Source: Helicostylum pulchrum
Taxonomy: Eukaryota > Mucoromycota > Mucoromycetes > Mucorales > Mucoraceae
Assembly (NCBI GenBank): GCA_025677825.1
Contig: JAIXMO010000014.1
Location: 496,001-560,000 of the forward strand
Length of the DNA: 64,000 nt
Direction: 5' to 3'
Shown here: positions 32,785 through 44,060 of the stretch, piece by piece
How the letters are laid out: each line of letters starts with the position of its first letter
How positions within the stretch are numbered: the first letter of the stretch is position 1
Notes under the pieces: model-generated
Seen by the model: the letters and a program-made list of their open reading frames with translations, nothing else
Database searches by the model: none
Told to the model about the DNA's origin: nothing
Translations under genes and position numbers: made by a program

Positions 32785-34188
32785 ATTAAGTTTTTGTTGT
32801 AATGATTTGAATAATGATTTTTTAAATAAAGAGGGAAAAATGCAAATCCTTTATATATGTTTACTTTTTTGAATAACGCCATCAAACCAGTAGGACAAAA
32901 CAATAACTACAAGCAAAATAATCACAGGCAAAAAGTAAAAGATCCTCCTATGTACATTTATTAAACAAATTAATAAATTTATTGTAAATTTAAACGAATA
33001 GAACCTTGTACATCGCGCAGGTATGTCAATTTTTTAATGTTGTGTTACCATTTATACGTAACCGCGGATATATGCATAAAATGAGTTCCTTGTAACATTT
33101 TCATTACGAACATTGAAAGTTCAGTATATTTTCCCTTGGTAAGTGATATAAGAAACTAAAGAAAAGAGACACGAAGAATACTATATACGCTGTTTATTTT
33201 ACGTTAACTAAAAAGAAAGCAGTTTTACTGGTTCATTAGTCTGATTTTTTTTCAGTTAAGTAGTTCTAGTTTCTTTACCGAAATAAAATAAAATAGGTGA
33301 CGTTAGTTGGTGTACAAAAATAGGTATTTGACCTATATAAGTGCTTAATGTTAGGTTTTTTATTGTTGTGCCGGATGCATTAACGTGTTTTGGTTCTTCA
33401 GGTTTAATTAAAAAAAAGCTATTCCGCTATCTATTTTGTAAGTAATCTTGAAAAAGCGGCGACAATACATTGAAATTCAGTAATTTATTTGAAACAAAAC
33501 TTCATTTGTCAGGGACAGGGAGAAATTGTCTTTTTCTTTTAAAAAAATAACTAGACCTCCTCCCTCTTTCTAAATATACATCATCTCTGTACTTCTCAAG
33601 GAAAAAAAAGTATACATGCTGTTTTGAGTAACACGTTGCAATTGTTTTTAAAAAAAAAACTTGGATTCTAACGAGAAAAAGGGTTAGTCAACTAATAATT
33701 TGACTTGATTGCCACGGTTATATCATCTTTTAGACTGGTAACTGAATTATTATTTATCGTACCACGAATATTAGTGTAGTAAATCGATAATTTTATGCAG
33801 ACGCAATTGCGTACGCGCACACAATTGAGTATGCAGATACACTGTCTCTTTTGGACGATTAGTGCGCATATAACGAATTTTAGTAGACGAGTTATTCACT
33901 AAATAAATTTTAGAGCAGTAATAAAACCCAATACTTGGTTTTTACGGATAAAAAAAGAGCCGTGTAGATCAAAGAATAAGGTTTAAACAAACAGTTTTTT
34001 TTAAAAAAAAAGATAAAATAAACATACTTGTTGCAAGCAGGAATGATGATAAAAAATAAAGAGATTTATCAACTGGTTATTTTTATATATTAGAAACTTG
34101 GCCAATAATATGACCTACTATATAAAAGAAAAGTTTCTTTTTAAACATTTTTTATTTTCACAACGGTAACACCTTGTAATAACTGGCG
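32785..34188. other. Divergent promoter region, polygalacturonase and BRCT gene
   Basis: About 1.4 kb between divergent genes. The polygalacturonase side has a TATA element and pyrimidine tract. The rest is A/T-rich with no coding signal seen. The length suggests regulated transcription of the polygalacturonase, as is usual for pectinase genes. Confidence 0.5.
32849..32857 (-). promoter_or_regulatory. TATA-like box of the polygalacturonase gene
   Basis: TATATAAAG on the reverse strand, about 65 bp upstream of the ATG at 32784, a typical distance for strongly regulated secreted-enzyme genes in these fungi. Confidence 0.4.
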
Positions 34189-35435
34189 ATGGTAAAGAAT
34201 GTTTATATTCTGGAGACCAAATTGAGTCTAGCAAAAATAGGACGCTTAAAAAGTATGTTACAATACACTCAAGAGTATAGGGTGATTCAAGTTTATACTT
34301 TGGCCGATTACATTGTTACTGAATTAAGGAGTCCTTTACGAATTATGAGAATGGTGAAAAAGGTAATATACTTTTTTTTCCATGCACAATAAATAAACAA
34401 ATACAAACAACGCTGTATAATAGTCTACATGTCCTATTATTCATTTAAATTGGCTACTGGAAAGGTACACATATAAAATATGTTAACTTTTATACATATA
34501 TTACTAACTAGCCTCCTCTTCTTTTTTATTTATTTGTTTAGTGTCCCATTTATGAGGCTATTAAATCCGCTAGACTATGAGATTAATGTATCAGAAGCTA
34601 GAAAGCAAGCAATTATTGATTTATCAACCCGTGTTCCTGTAAGAACTCTACCCAGACAATATACCTGGGACCAAATCGCAAAGAAGCGATCAAACGCGGC
34701 AGCTTTAGAAAGTACCGGTTTACAAGCTCGGTCTCAATTTATTAGATCGTATGGAAGCAGGGCTAAATCAGTGAAAAAGTACGTTTGTGATTCTTTTTAA
34801 TTCCGTGAAGACTAATTAATTTTTTTAGGCATTCAATTAATAAGGTATCTGCTCTTGGTAATTTAGAGCAACAAGTTGTGTCTAGTGCTAGCCTCCCGCC
34901 TTCTCAAGGCATGGAATCACAAAGTAATACATGTTCTACCGTTACCGTAAAACAAGAAGAGCTTATAGCCATAAGTGATCCTACTACCACCACAAACACT
35001 AGCCTTACTTTTAAGTTAGAAACTACTACAAACCGAACCGAACCTTCTATTAAGAAAGAATGCGCAGATATAAATTGCCAAGCCGAGACTTTTAGTAGTG
35101 GTGAATCGAGTAAGATTAAACGAGCCGATACGAACCTAGTTTCAAATGTTGATATCCAAGACACTACTACTTTGAATAATAATGGCAGCAATTCTAGTGT
35201 TCTACAAGAGACAAACAAGGCTACCTCTAGTAACAAGAAGGTTGGTACAGCACATGGTTCTAGTTTCTCGATTGTTGATACAAACGCTATACTACACTCT
35301 TCTTATTCTATCGCTGAAGCGCATCCTTTTCACGGCTCTGCAACAGAAAACGTAAACTTCAGCTGCAGTAGTATTTCCTCTTTGGAAGATTTCGATTCCA
35401 AGAAATTCTCTCTCTCATATATCTTGTCGCTATAA
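34189..35435 (+). CDS. BRCT-domain protein with a disordered C-terminus
   Basis: Exons 34189-34362, 34424-34464 (a 41-nt micro-exon), 34542-34778 and 34829-35435 join in frame to 352 aa. The N-terminal 90 residues look like one BRCT domain: VYILETKLS at the start, a middle strand-helix (RVIQVYTLADYIVTELRSPL) and the conserved Trp in KSTCPIIHLNWLLESVPFMR, a phosphopeptide-binding module of nuclear DNA-repair and cell-cycle proteins. A helical RQYTWDQIAKKRSNAAALES stretch follows, then a Ser/Thr/Asn-rich tail with a VKQE sumoylation-like site. The micro-exon is essential: without it the BRCT domain is broken and the frame is lost. No named ortholog can be given. Confidence 0.72.
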
Positions 35436-35976
35436 ATAGCGACCCCATTATATCAATTTACCTTTCCATATACCAATTTGCTATCAAAATAAATCTACTG
35501 AGGATATAATCTTTATTTAATTATTGAATCAAGCTCCATTTCAAAAGTTTTGTAATGGAATCCAGGGTTGCAATCACAAGCTGTAATCTAATTATACACA
35601 TTTATTTCTAATTGCCGAAAAAAAAATTTCTCACCACTATTTTTTTTTTTGTAATGATAATGATAAACCCTGCGTTTGCATGACAAATATGCCTAATAAC
35701 GAATCTAGACTACTAAATAATTTCCCCATGAAACCCTATACTTCAAAAGCGGGGAAATAACGCGCGTATTACCTTTTTTTTAGAGCACGTGCGCGTAAAA
35801 AAATATATGTATGCAATAAGCTTTTTTAACAAGTATCGAAGAAGACAAATGAGATGTATTATTTTATATTTTTTTCTATACATTTTTATTAAATTAATTA
35901 CATTTTTGATAAATTCGAAATCATTTGGGGGCATTTTTTATAAGACCCTGAATTGAGAAAATTTTCTTTTTTGAAA
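35436..35976. other. Intergenic between convergent BRCT gene and aconitase
   Basis: 540 bp of A/T-rich sequence with poly-T and poly-A runs, presumably the two 3' UTRs. No gene seen. Confidence 0.55.
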
Positions 35977-38559
35977 TTAAGCTTGAGCTGCTTGTTCCTT
36001 CATGAGGTTGAGGGCAGAACCGGCCTTGAACCAAGCGATTTGACCTTCGTTGAAAGTGTGAGCCAAGGAGATATCTTCAGTCTTACCGTCAGCCTTGGTG
36101 AGACGCATAGTCAAAGGCTTTCCGGGTTGGAAATCAGTCAAACCAAGAATGGAGACCTTATCCTTGGGGTCAACCTTATCATAATCGGCAGGGTTGGTGA
36201 AAGTCAAAGGAAGCATACCTTGCTTCTTCAAGTTAGTTTCGTGAATACGAGCGAAAGACTTGACAATGATGGCAGCACCGTTGAGGAATCTAGGCTCAAG
36301 GGCAGCATGTTCACGAGAGGAACCTTCACCATAGTTCTCGTCACCGACGACAACCCACTTAACACCATCCTTCTTGTAATCACGAGCGGTATCTGGGACA
36401 CCCTTATATTCACCAGTGAAGGCGTTTCTGACAGAGTTGACCTTTTCGTTCTCAATGTTAAGACCACCAATCAAGAAATTGTTGGAGATGTTATCCAAAT
36501 GACCACGGAACTTCAACCAGGGACCGGCCATAGAGATATGATCGGTAGTACACTTACCCTTAACCTTGATAAGAATAGGGATTTCCTCAATATCCTTACC
36601 ATTCCACTTCTCGAAAGGCTTCAAGAGTTGAAGACGGTTGGACTCGGGGTTAACAGCAACGTTGACTTGAGTACGGTCAGCAGGGGGTTCTTGGTAGGTG
36701 TTCTCACCAGCATCGTAACCGTTAGGAGGGAGTTCATCACCGCTAGGAGCAGAGAGCTTATAAGGCTTACCGTCAGCACCGATAAGAGAATCAGTCATGG
36801 GGTTGAAGTGCATATCACCAGCAATGGTCAAGGCAGTGACAATCTCAGGAGATGCAACGAAAGCATGAGTTTGAGGGTTAGCATCGTTACGACCGGTGAA
36901 GTTACGGTTATAAGAGGTAATGATAGAGTTCTTGTCACCCTTCTTGATATCTTGACGATCCCATTGACCGATACAAGGACCACAAGCGTTAGCAAGGACG
37001 AGTCCACCACCTTCAGTAAGGGTATTCATAATACCGTCACGTTCAATGGTAGCACGAATTTGTTCAGAACCGGGGGTAATGGTATACTTGGCCTTGACCT
37101 TGACACCGTGATCAGTGGCTTGTTGAACAAGAGAAGCGGAACGGGCCATATCTTCATAAGAAGAATTGGTACAAGAACCGATCAAACCAACCTTAAGTTC
37201 TTGAGGCCAGTCGTTCTTGATAGCAGTCTCCTTGAACTTGGAGAGAGGAGTAGCAAGATCGGGAGTGAAGGGACCGTTAATATAAGGTTCGAGGGTATTA
37301 AGATCAATTTCAATAAGTTGATCATATTGAGCATCGCCATCAGCACGGAGATTGTGACCGAATTGCTTAGCATAGCTGGCAATACCACTACGGTTAGTAG
37401 CACGGAGGTAATCACCCATACGTTCGTTATAAGGGAACATGGAGGTAGTAGCACCAATTTCAGCACCCATGTTACAGATAGTAGCCATACCAGTACAAGA
37501 GATGGAGTCAACACCATCACCGAGGTATTCGACAATAGCACCAGTACCGCCCTTAACGGTCAAGATACCGGCAACCTTGAGGATAATATCCTTAGGGGAG
37601 ACCCAAGGGTTGAGCTTACCAGTAAGCTTAACACCGATAGTCTTGGGACACTTAAGTTCCCAAGGAATATCAGCCATGACATCGACAGCATCAGCACCAC
37701 CGACACCGACGGCGACCATACCGAGACCACCAGCGTTAGGAGTGTGAGAATCAGTACCGATCATGAGACCACCGGGGAAAGCATAATTCTCAAGAATAAT
37801 TTGATGAATAATACCAGATCCGGGCTTCCAGAAACCAAGACCGAACTTGGCAGTAGAGGTAGCTAAGAAATCATAAACTTCCTTGTTGATATCAATAGCA
37901 CGAGCTAAATCCTTAACGCCACCAATTTGAGCTTCAATTAAATGATCACAATGGACAGTGGAAGGAACAGCAACGGTAGGAATACCAGCAGACATGAATT
38001 GCAAAAGAGCCATTTGAGCGGTAGCATCTTGACAAGCAACACGATCAGGACGGAGCTTAAGGTAAGATTCACCACGAACGATATCTTGGTTATGGGCATC
38101 ATCTAAATGACCATAGACAACCTTTTCGGAAAGAGTCAAAGGACGGTTTAATCTATAAAAAAAAAATTATACAAATTTAGTAAATAAAAGCTCTACAGTG
38201 GGTAAGGGTCCCCCTATCATATTCTCTCTTTTTTTTTCGTGTATTTTTTTTTAAACGCGCTCTCCGACTTTTTTTTAAAAATGATAAAAAATTTTCGATT
38301 ATTTACCTCTTACGAACGATTTCAAGGTTATCTTCAATTCTTTGATAGTTGATGAACTTGTCTTGTTCAAGATTGGACATGGCAACCTTTTGAGAAGCCC
38401 AGTTGGTACCAGCTTGAGCATAAGTACGGGCAGGAACATTAGTTCTAACGGCAGGGGCAAAAGCCTAAATAGTAAAGTAAGTATATATAAATAATACATG
38501 TAATGTATATTATTTTTTTTTACCTTAGCAGCTCTGATAAAGTTGTTGGAGGACAGCAT
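35977..38559 (-). CDS. ACO1: Aconitate hydratase, mitochondrial
   Basis: Aconitase converts citrate to isocitrate in the TCA cycle using a 4Fe-4S cluster. Exon 1 (38559 down) gives a basic, hydroxylated targeting start ([12 protein letters not shown]), then after an intron [19 protein letters not shown] and the mature N-terminus. The long last exon carries the family signatures: [34 protein letters not shown] and [13 protein letters not shown], with the three cluster cysteines visible. Domain 4 follows with [16 protein letters not shown]. It ends LMKEQAAQA at 35977. Length about 770 aa, as expected. Codon use is strongly biased to C-ending codons, consistent with high expression. A second large open frame on the opposite strand is a shadow of this bias. 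Confidence 0.98.
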
Positions 38560-40879
38560 TATAAATTATTTTTCACTTAGTGCAAGCTCTGTCGAAGCAA
38601 AACAACAAGAAAAAAAGAAAAAGAGAGAGGGGGGAAGGGTTTAAAAAAAAAAGAGCTTAAGAAGAAAACAGAAGAAAAGGAAAATAAATAAAAAAAAACA
38701 ACCCAAGGTTTTGTACTTGCTGTCACTCATCCAAATCAGGAATGGCTACACCAAAAAAAAAAGTTACTTTTTTCCAATGAAACATGTGGAAGCTGGGGTT
38801 ATTTAAATTCACATGAATCTGGGAAAAATACCTTGTAAAATACACGATTAAAGTTCATTATGACGATGTGCCTTGCTCCTTTTCTCGACCGTAAATACAG
38901 AATTGTACTTATTTATTTGTATAAATTTCAATACAAATCACTTGTTCTTAAAAAACTACCATAACAAAAAAAAGATGAATGGTTTTTAATCGTATTACAA
39001 TTTTAAATCATTTAGGTAAGGCAAAACGCTGATTTGTGATGAGATAAGCAACTATCTGCTCTTGTAGTAACAGGGCCAGGTAAAATGCAAAAAACACCGT
39101 CCGGGCCACGAAAAAATTAGGCATTCCGACCAACTTTGTAGGATCATTATTTAGCCCATTCTTTCGTTTTTTCCGCTACTGGTTAAATTATAATAGATCC
39201 ACAGAAGAAAAAAAGGAGCTTTCGTTCTCTTTTTAAAGACTCTTTTGTTTTATATAAAAAAAAATGCTACGAGATATAAACAAAAAATGAAAAAAGTATT
39301 GTTTGTTGTACCCCTGGACTACTTTTGCTACTTGTTTTATAGTTTATATGTAATCAACATTCAATTATCACAATATAAACGCCGAATCTGGGGTTAGATT
39401 TTAACCACACTTTAGGGTTACAATAAAATACCAAATCGACCAACATCCGCTTCGAACTGTATTTCCCCGCATATTTTCATCAAAAGTATTAAAGTATTAA
39501 AGAGTTTGCTGTTTCTTTTTTCCCTTTCCTTTTCCCTTTTTTTAAAAAAAATAGAATTTCGAGTGCAGTAATATTTGGTATTGCAGTGGGAAAAAACAAA
39601 CATTGTACGATTCAGTATGAATTTTTCCTCCTTGCATTAAACGTGCAAATCATGTAGTGATCAGCAACAAATCGAATCCTATTCAATTATACCTAGAACG
39701 AATAATAACCGCCTTTCTTTAAAATAAACCAGTGGGATCGTCATACTAATTGCACGGCCCGTCTAAGCAGAAACTTTTTTTACGTGGCCCTTATTGAAAT
39801 AGAAAAGTATATGGAATTCTATTTCTAATAATAATGAAGCACCAGTACTCAAGACTGGCTCCTATTTTAGGCCACACTGTCATTGATCAGCAAAAGCAAG
39901 CTTTATTTTGGTGATTTAGAATTTTCTTTTTTTACTTGGCCCTAATGACACTTTTTACACGGCCCAAATTTCGTGGCCCATTCGCACTTAAAAAAATAAT
40001 TTCATGGCCCACCAGTAGAATTATTTTGTGTTCCATACCAACTCTAGAATAGTGTTCTGTCTTTAGAAATTGTTTAAACCAATTCTGTTTTTCTTTTTTC
40101 GAATCACTTTATATAAAAGAAAGATTTTAACCATTTTAGAGCTGTATCACCTTATTCATTTTCAATTCTGTCCTTGTTATCTTATCTTAAACAGCTGTTT
40201 GTGATACGCAAACTGTAAACTGTGTTTAATACATTGGATTAAACCCAGCTAAAAATAAAAAATATTTACATCTCCGTTTTTACGTGGCCCTAAAAAGTAC
40301 TACCTTGGTCATCGTCATATTCATCTGCTTTCGCCTTAATAATAAACCGACTGTGATACAAAAAAAGGAGTACAATGTTTATTGCCACCAATCATTGATA
40401 AGCACATAAGTTATATATCAAGTTTGTATAAGCCTATTGCCCTCACCTGATATCACAGGACGCTTTTTTTTCTCCACATTTTATAAAAGTAATAACGATT
40501 TCAAATTAACATTGGAAAAAGTAAACAAAACGATGATTTCGTTCCCGTTTTACCATTTGCGTATAAAGCTGGCAGTCTTTCCTGCTTAGCTTGTGATTAT
40601 TATGATTATTATGCAGGTTCGCTTAAAAGAAATTAAACAAGCAGGTTGAACTAATAGTATGAGCATATTCTTTTTATTTGACAGGTTTTAATAAATCCCA
40701 GGTCTGGATATTTTTATTATCTTATTGGATAAAAAAAAATTATTATATAATATTAAGGGTTTGAGGTAAGATTTTGCTGTGTGTCTACGAAAATATATGG
40801 TACGAAAAAATAAAATAAAAAATGTGGGGTAAGAGAAAAGGGAGAAAGTTTCTATTTTAGCTTAAATAAATAAGCGTTT
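38560..40879. other. Gene-poor stretch of 2.3 kb
   Basis: Between divergently placed aconitase promoter and the 3' end of the HAL-type kinase. Mostly A/T-rich, no coding frame. Its notable content is a cluster of GGCCC-containing short motifs between 39100 and 40300 (see findings). The first few hundred bases hold the aconitase promoter. Confidence 0.5.
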
Positions 40880-42699
40880 TTAAGTTTCTTTACGGGCTGG
40901 TGGTAAGATAACAATATTACCGCGCGCCATGATTTCTTTACTTGGTTTTACTAGCAAACGATGCTGATGATTACGGGCAGGTGTTTCTGGTGAACAAGTT
41001 TCGATATTCTTTACCCATTCATCTTCCATCACATCCTCAAGCATGCACCGTTTTGCTGGATCTGGACATAAAATCCGAGAAACGATGGGTCTTGCGTAAC
41101 GAGGCAATAACTTGAAAAGTTTCTCTGCACCACTGTTATCTGGTTGTACAAAATTACTGTACGATTGATCTTTCTCAGGACGGGGCAGCTTCCAAGGGAA
41201 TCGACGAATTGTCATACAAACATAAATAATGCCACACGACCACAAGTCCGTTTTACGAGCATCGTATTCCTTTTGTGTGTATTGTTCAGGAGCAATGTAA
41301 GGATCCGAACCACAAATACCTTTATTGAAAAAAAAATGTTGTGTGAATAATAAAGAATGCTTATTTAAAATTATATTTGGTTTACCTTTACTCATATGCG
41401 TTGTCTCTTCAAATGGATATTTAATAACAGTTGAACACCCAAAATCAATAATCTTTACAATGCCACGTTCATCCAAAACCAAATTATCAAGTTTGAGATC
41501 GCGATGAGCAATACCCATGGCTTGTAAATATTTAACACCGTCTAAAAGTTGATGCCAACAACACGAAATTTCTTTTGGCTCCATTCTACCGCTCATAACA
41601 ATAGTAAACAGATCATTTGGTGCGTACTCCATTATTTCGTAAAACGTATGGCCTTCTTGAATAAGATCTAACGCTTCAATCACATTGCTGTTGTGAAGTG
41701 TAGAACCGATACAGAACTCCGCTGTTACCTTTTTAATATACTCTTTTTCGTTCTCATTACTTGCTTTCTTTCGAAATTCCTTTACTGCAAATGTCTTTCC
41801 GTCTGTGTTACGACGAATAATTCTAACTGATCCACCTGAGCCTTTACCAACAAATTGACCTGTCAAAAAAAAACAGTCAGAAAAATATTCATGTAAAAAA
41901 AAAGATTTTTAGTAGCTACTGTACCCCATTTTCCGTATCGACTTTGTATATTCTTATTAAATTCATTTGCAAATGATAATTCACTATGCTTACTATAAAC
42001 CGAAGAACTACTGCTACGAGCACCTGATGCATCATCGACTAATAAGCCCTTCTTCTTTTTACCGTGGCTCTTCTTGAAGAAACGTCTCAAGTCATTAAAA
42101 ATGGTATCTTTTTTTTCGAGATGATGAAAATGTGTATGATGATAATGACTGTCATATTCAGGTTTTTTAAATACGAATTGAGACGGTGTGGTAGGACGAC
42201 TCGTAGGTGCAGATTCGGTTGTGACCGAGTCGGATTCTATGTTATCATCGTCATGATCTTTAGCAAAAGATTGACGCGGACTAGGCTTATGTTGAATAAT
42301 ACTTGATTCAGACGAGGAAGAACGAGGTGTGTATGGACCGGCTTGCTGCATATCTGGACTTGATCTAGCGTCGTAGTTGAGTTTAACGTGTGCAGCGGCT
42401 GAGGGAGAAGAAGGTGCAGAGACATCGGGTGTCACATTTTCAAATTGGTGGATAGCATGTTTGTTTTGGAATAGTTTTGATGGTGAGTTGATATCTGTGT
42501 TGTTTAATCTATCACTTATTACAGAAATGTTGCCGGATGATGAGTAGTAACTTTCGATTGATAAATCGTTTGATTGATAAACACTAGAGATAGGTGTACC
42601 GTGAGACACTGCATCTGATTGTTTAAGTGGCGAAGGAGTGACAACTTGCTCTGAAAAATGCAGTGGTGATGATTTAAATGGTTCGTTAGTCGGATGCAT
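40880..42699 (-). CDS. HAL4/SAT4 (NPR/HAL5)-type Ser/Thr protein kinase
   Basis: HAL/NPR kinases of fungi regulate potassium transporters and amino-acid permeases at the plasma membrane. The long N-terminal region (about 260 aa) is Ser/Thr/Pro-rich. The kinase domain runs [20 protein letters not shown] (glycine loop across an intron), FAVKEF (Lys), [42 protein letters not shown] and [40 protein letters not shown]. The DFG is followed by a Cys-Ser and the APE glutamate is present, so it should be active. The F-P-W segment and the N-terminal His-rich HYHHTHFHH stretch are typical of the HAL family in Mucorales. Introns sit near 41866-41922 and inside the activation loop (about 41316-41386). Confidence 0.88.
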
Positions 42700-44060
42700 T
42701 TTGAGTGTAAATGTGAATAGTCTTTTTTTATATAAAAAAAGAAAAAGAAGAAAAGATAAGAAAAGGCTTAAAAGAGAGAAGTAAAAAAAAAAAAATGAAT
42801 AAAAAAAAGACTTTCATTGAAACACAGATCTAAAATTAAAACGAGCTACTTAAAACAGAAAATATCTCAAACCTCTCGAGCATCAATAATAATTGACCTT
42901 TGTTTCAATAGACCTTTAATGATCTAGAAACCCGACGACTTTTATTTTGCTGCCATATATATCTACATTCTTGTATTTGTTTATTGGCAACGGTTGTTTA
43001 CTATTCCAATCTATAGATCGAACCGGATATAATTCAGGCAGAAAATTGCATGGACAAAGTAACATCCGCCTTGGCCGATCAGCGGCGAAAAAGAACCATC
43101 GTGGAGTTTCAAACTACAGATAGCAATCTTTTAGCATAATATTTCTTTTTTAAAAAACGTGTTCACGTCTCAAATTTGAAGCCGACGAAAAAAAGTAAAA
43201 TGGAAACGAGAAGGGAGTATATGTAGTGTCTTATAGTCTTGAGGATCGTTTTGTATATATTGTTAAGCCGGTTAAATTATTATCATTATCCTGCATAGTA
43301 AGAATCAAAAAGATTAACACCGAAAAAAAAATAAAGCTCTTATTAGTTAACCCGGATCTTTAAAGATTTGTAAAAACCCTTCATTAAACATTAAACATTT
43401 ACCCTATTTACAAGGTGATATATAAGCACATTCTGGTTTAAATCACCTTTTGATTACTACGCGTAATTTTATACTTGCTGTACCTTTAGATAAAAGTAAA
43501 AGACTTGATCACTTGTACATATGAATACTAAATATCTATTTTTTTTTCCAAGAGCACCATTTCTTAAGTATCTCAAAATGCACCCGATTTATTAGAGATG
43601 AGCCTAGACACATGTATGATGTAGTGTTTAGTCTTATGAAAGGGGGTTACTTGGGACCATATTCTGATATTTTTTTTTACTTGTCTTGTATTATTTATAA
43701 TAGATTCAGCCGTCAAAATATATACACAACAACTCGTTTCAGATAGCATTATCTTCTACGATCGACATTAGATGACTACATCATATATTAAAGATGCTAT
43801 AGTTGGCATGATTCAGGGATATACTGTATTGGTAACAGATTTTAATTATTTGTTATAAATTAAAAAAGATTGACATATTACATGTGTGCACGTTTCCTCT
43901 CATGTTACTGTAGTACAAGAAAAGAATTCCCAAAATCAAGCGAGGGCGTTTTTTTTTACAGCTCCCGTAAACATTTCGTTTTAATTTATTCTTTTTTTGC
44001 TGTCTTACTACAACTATTCCTTTTTTTTTTAAAAAAAAAGTAAAATAATATACATAAAAA
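42700..44060. other. Divergent promoter region, HAL-type and KIN1-type kinases
   Basis: About 1.36 kb between two divergent kinase genes, A/T-rich with no coding signal seen. The reverse-strand frame near 43853-44134 is low-complexity and overlaps the KIN1 start. Confidence 0.5.

Noticed and set aside
35953..37866. Plus-strand 637-codon frame annotated as a gene
   Set aside because: It lies entirely inside, and antisense to, a complete aconitase exon with all catalytic motifs; the openness is explained by codon bias.
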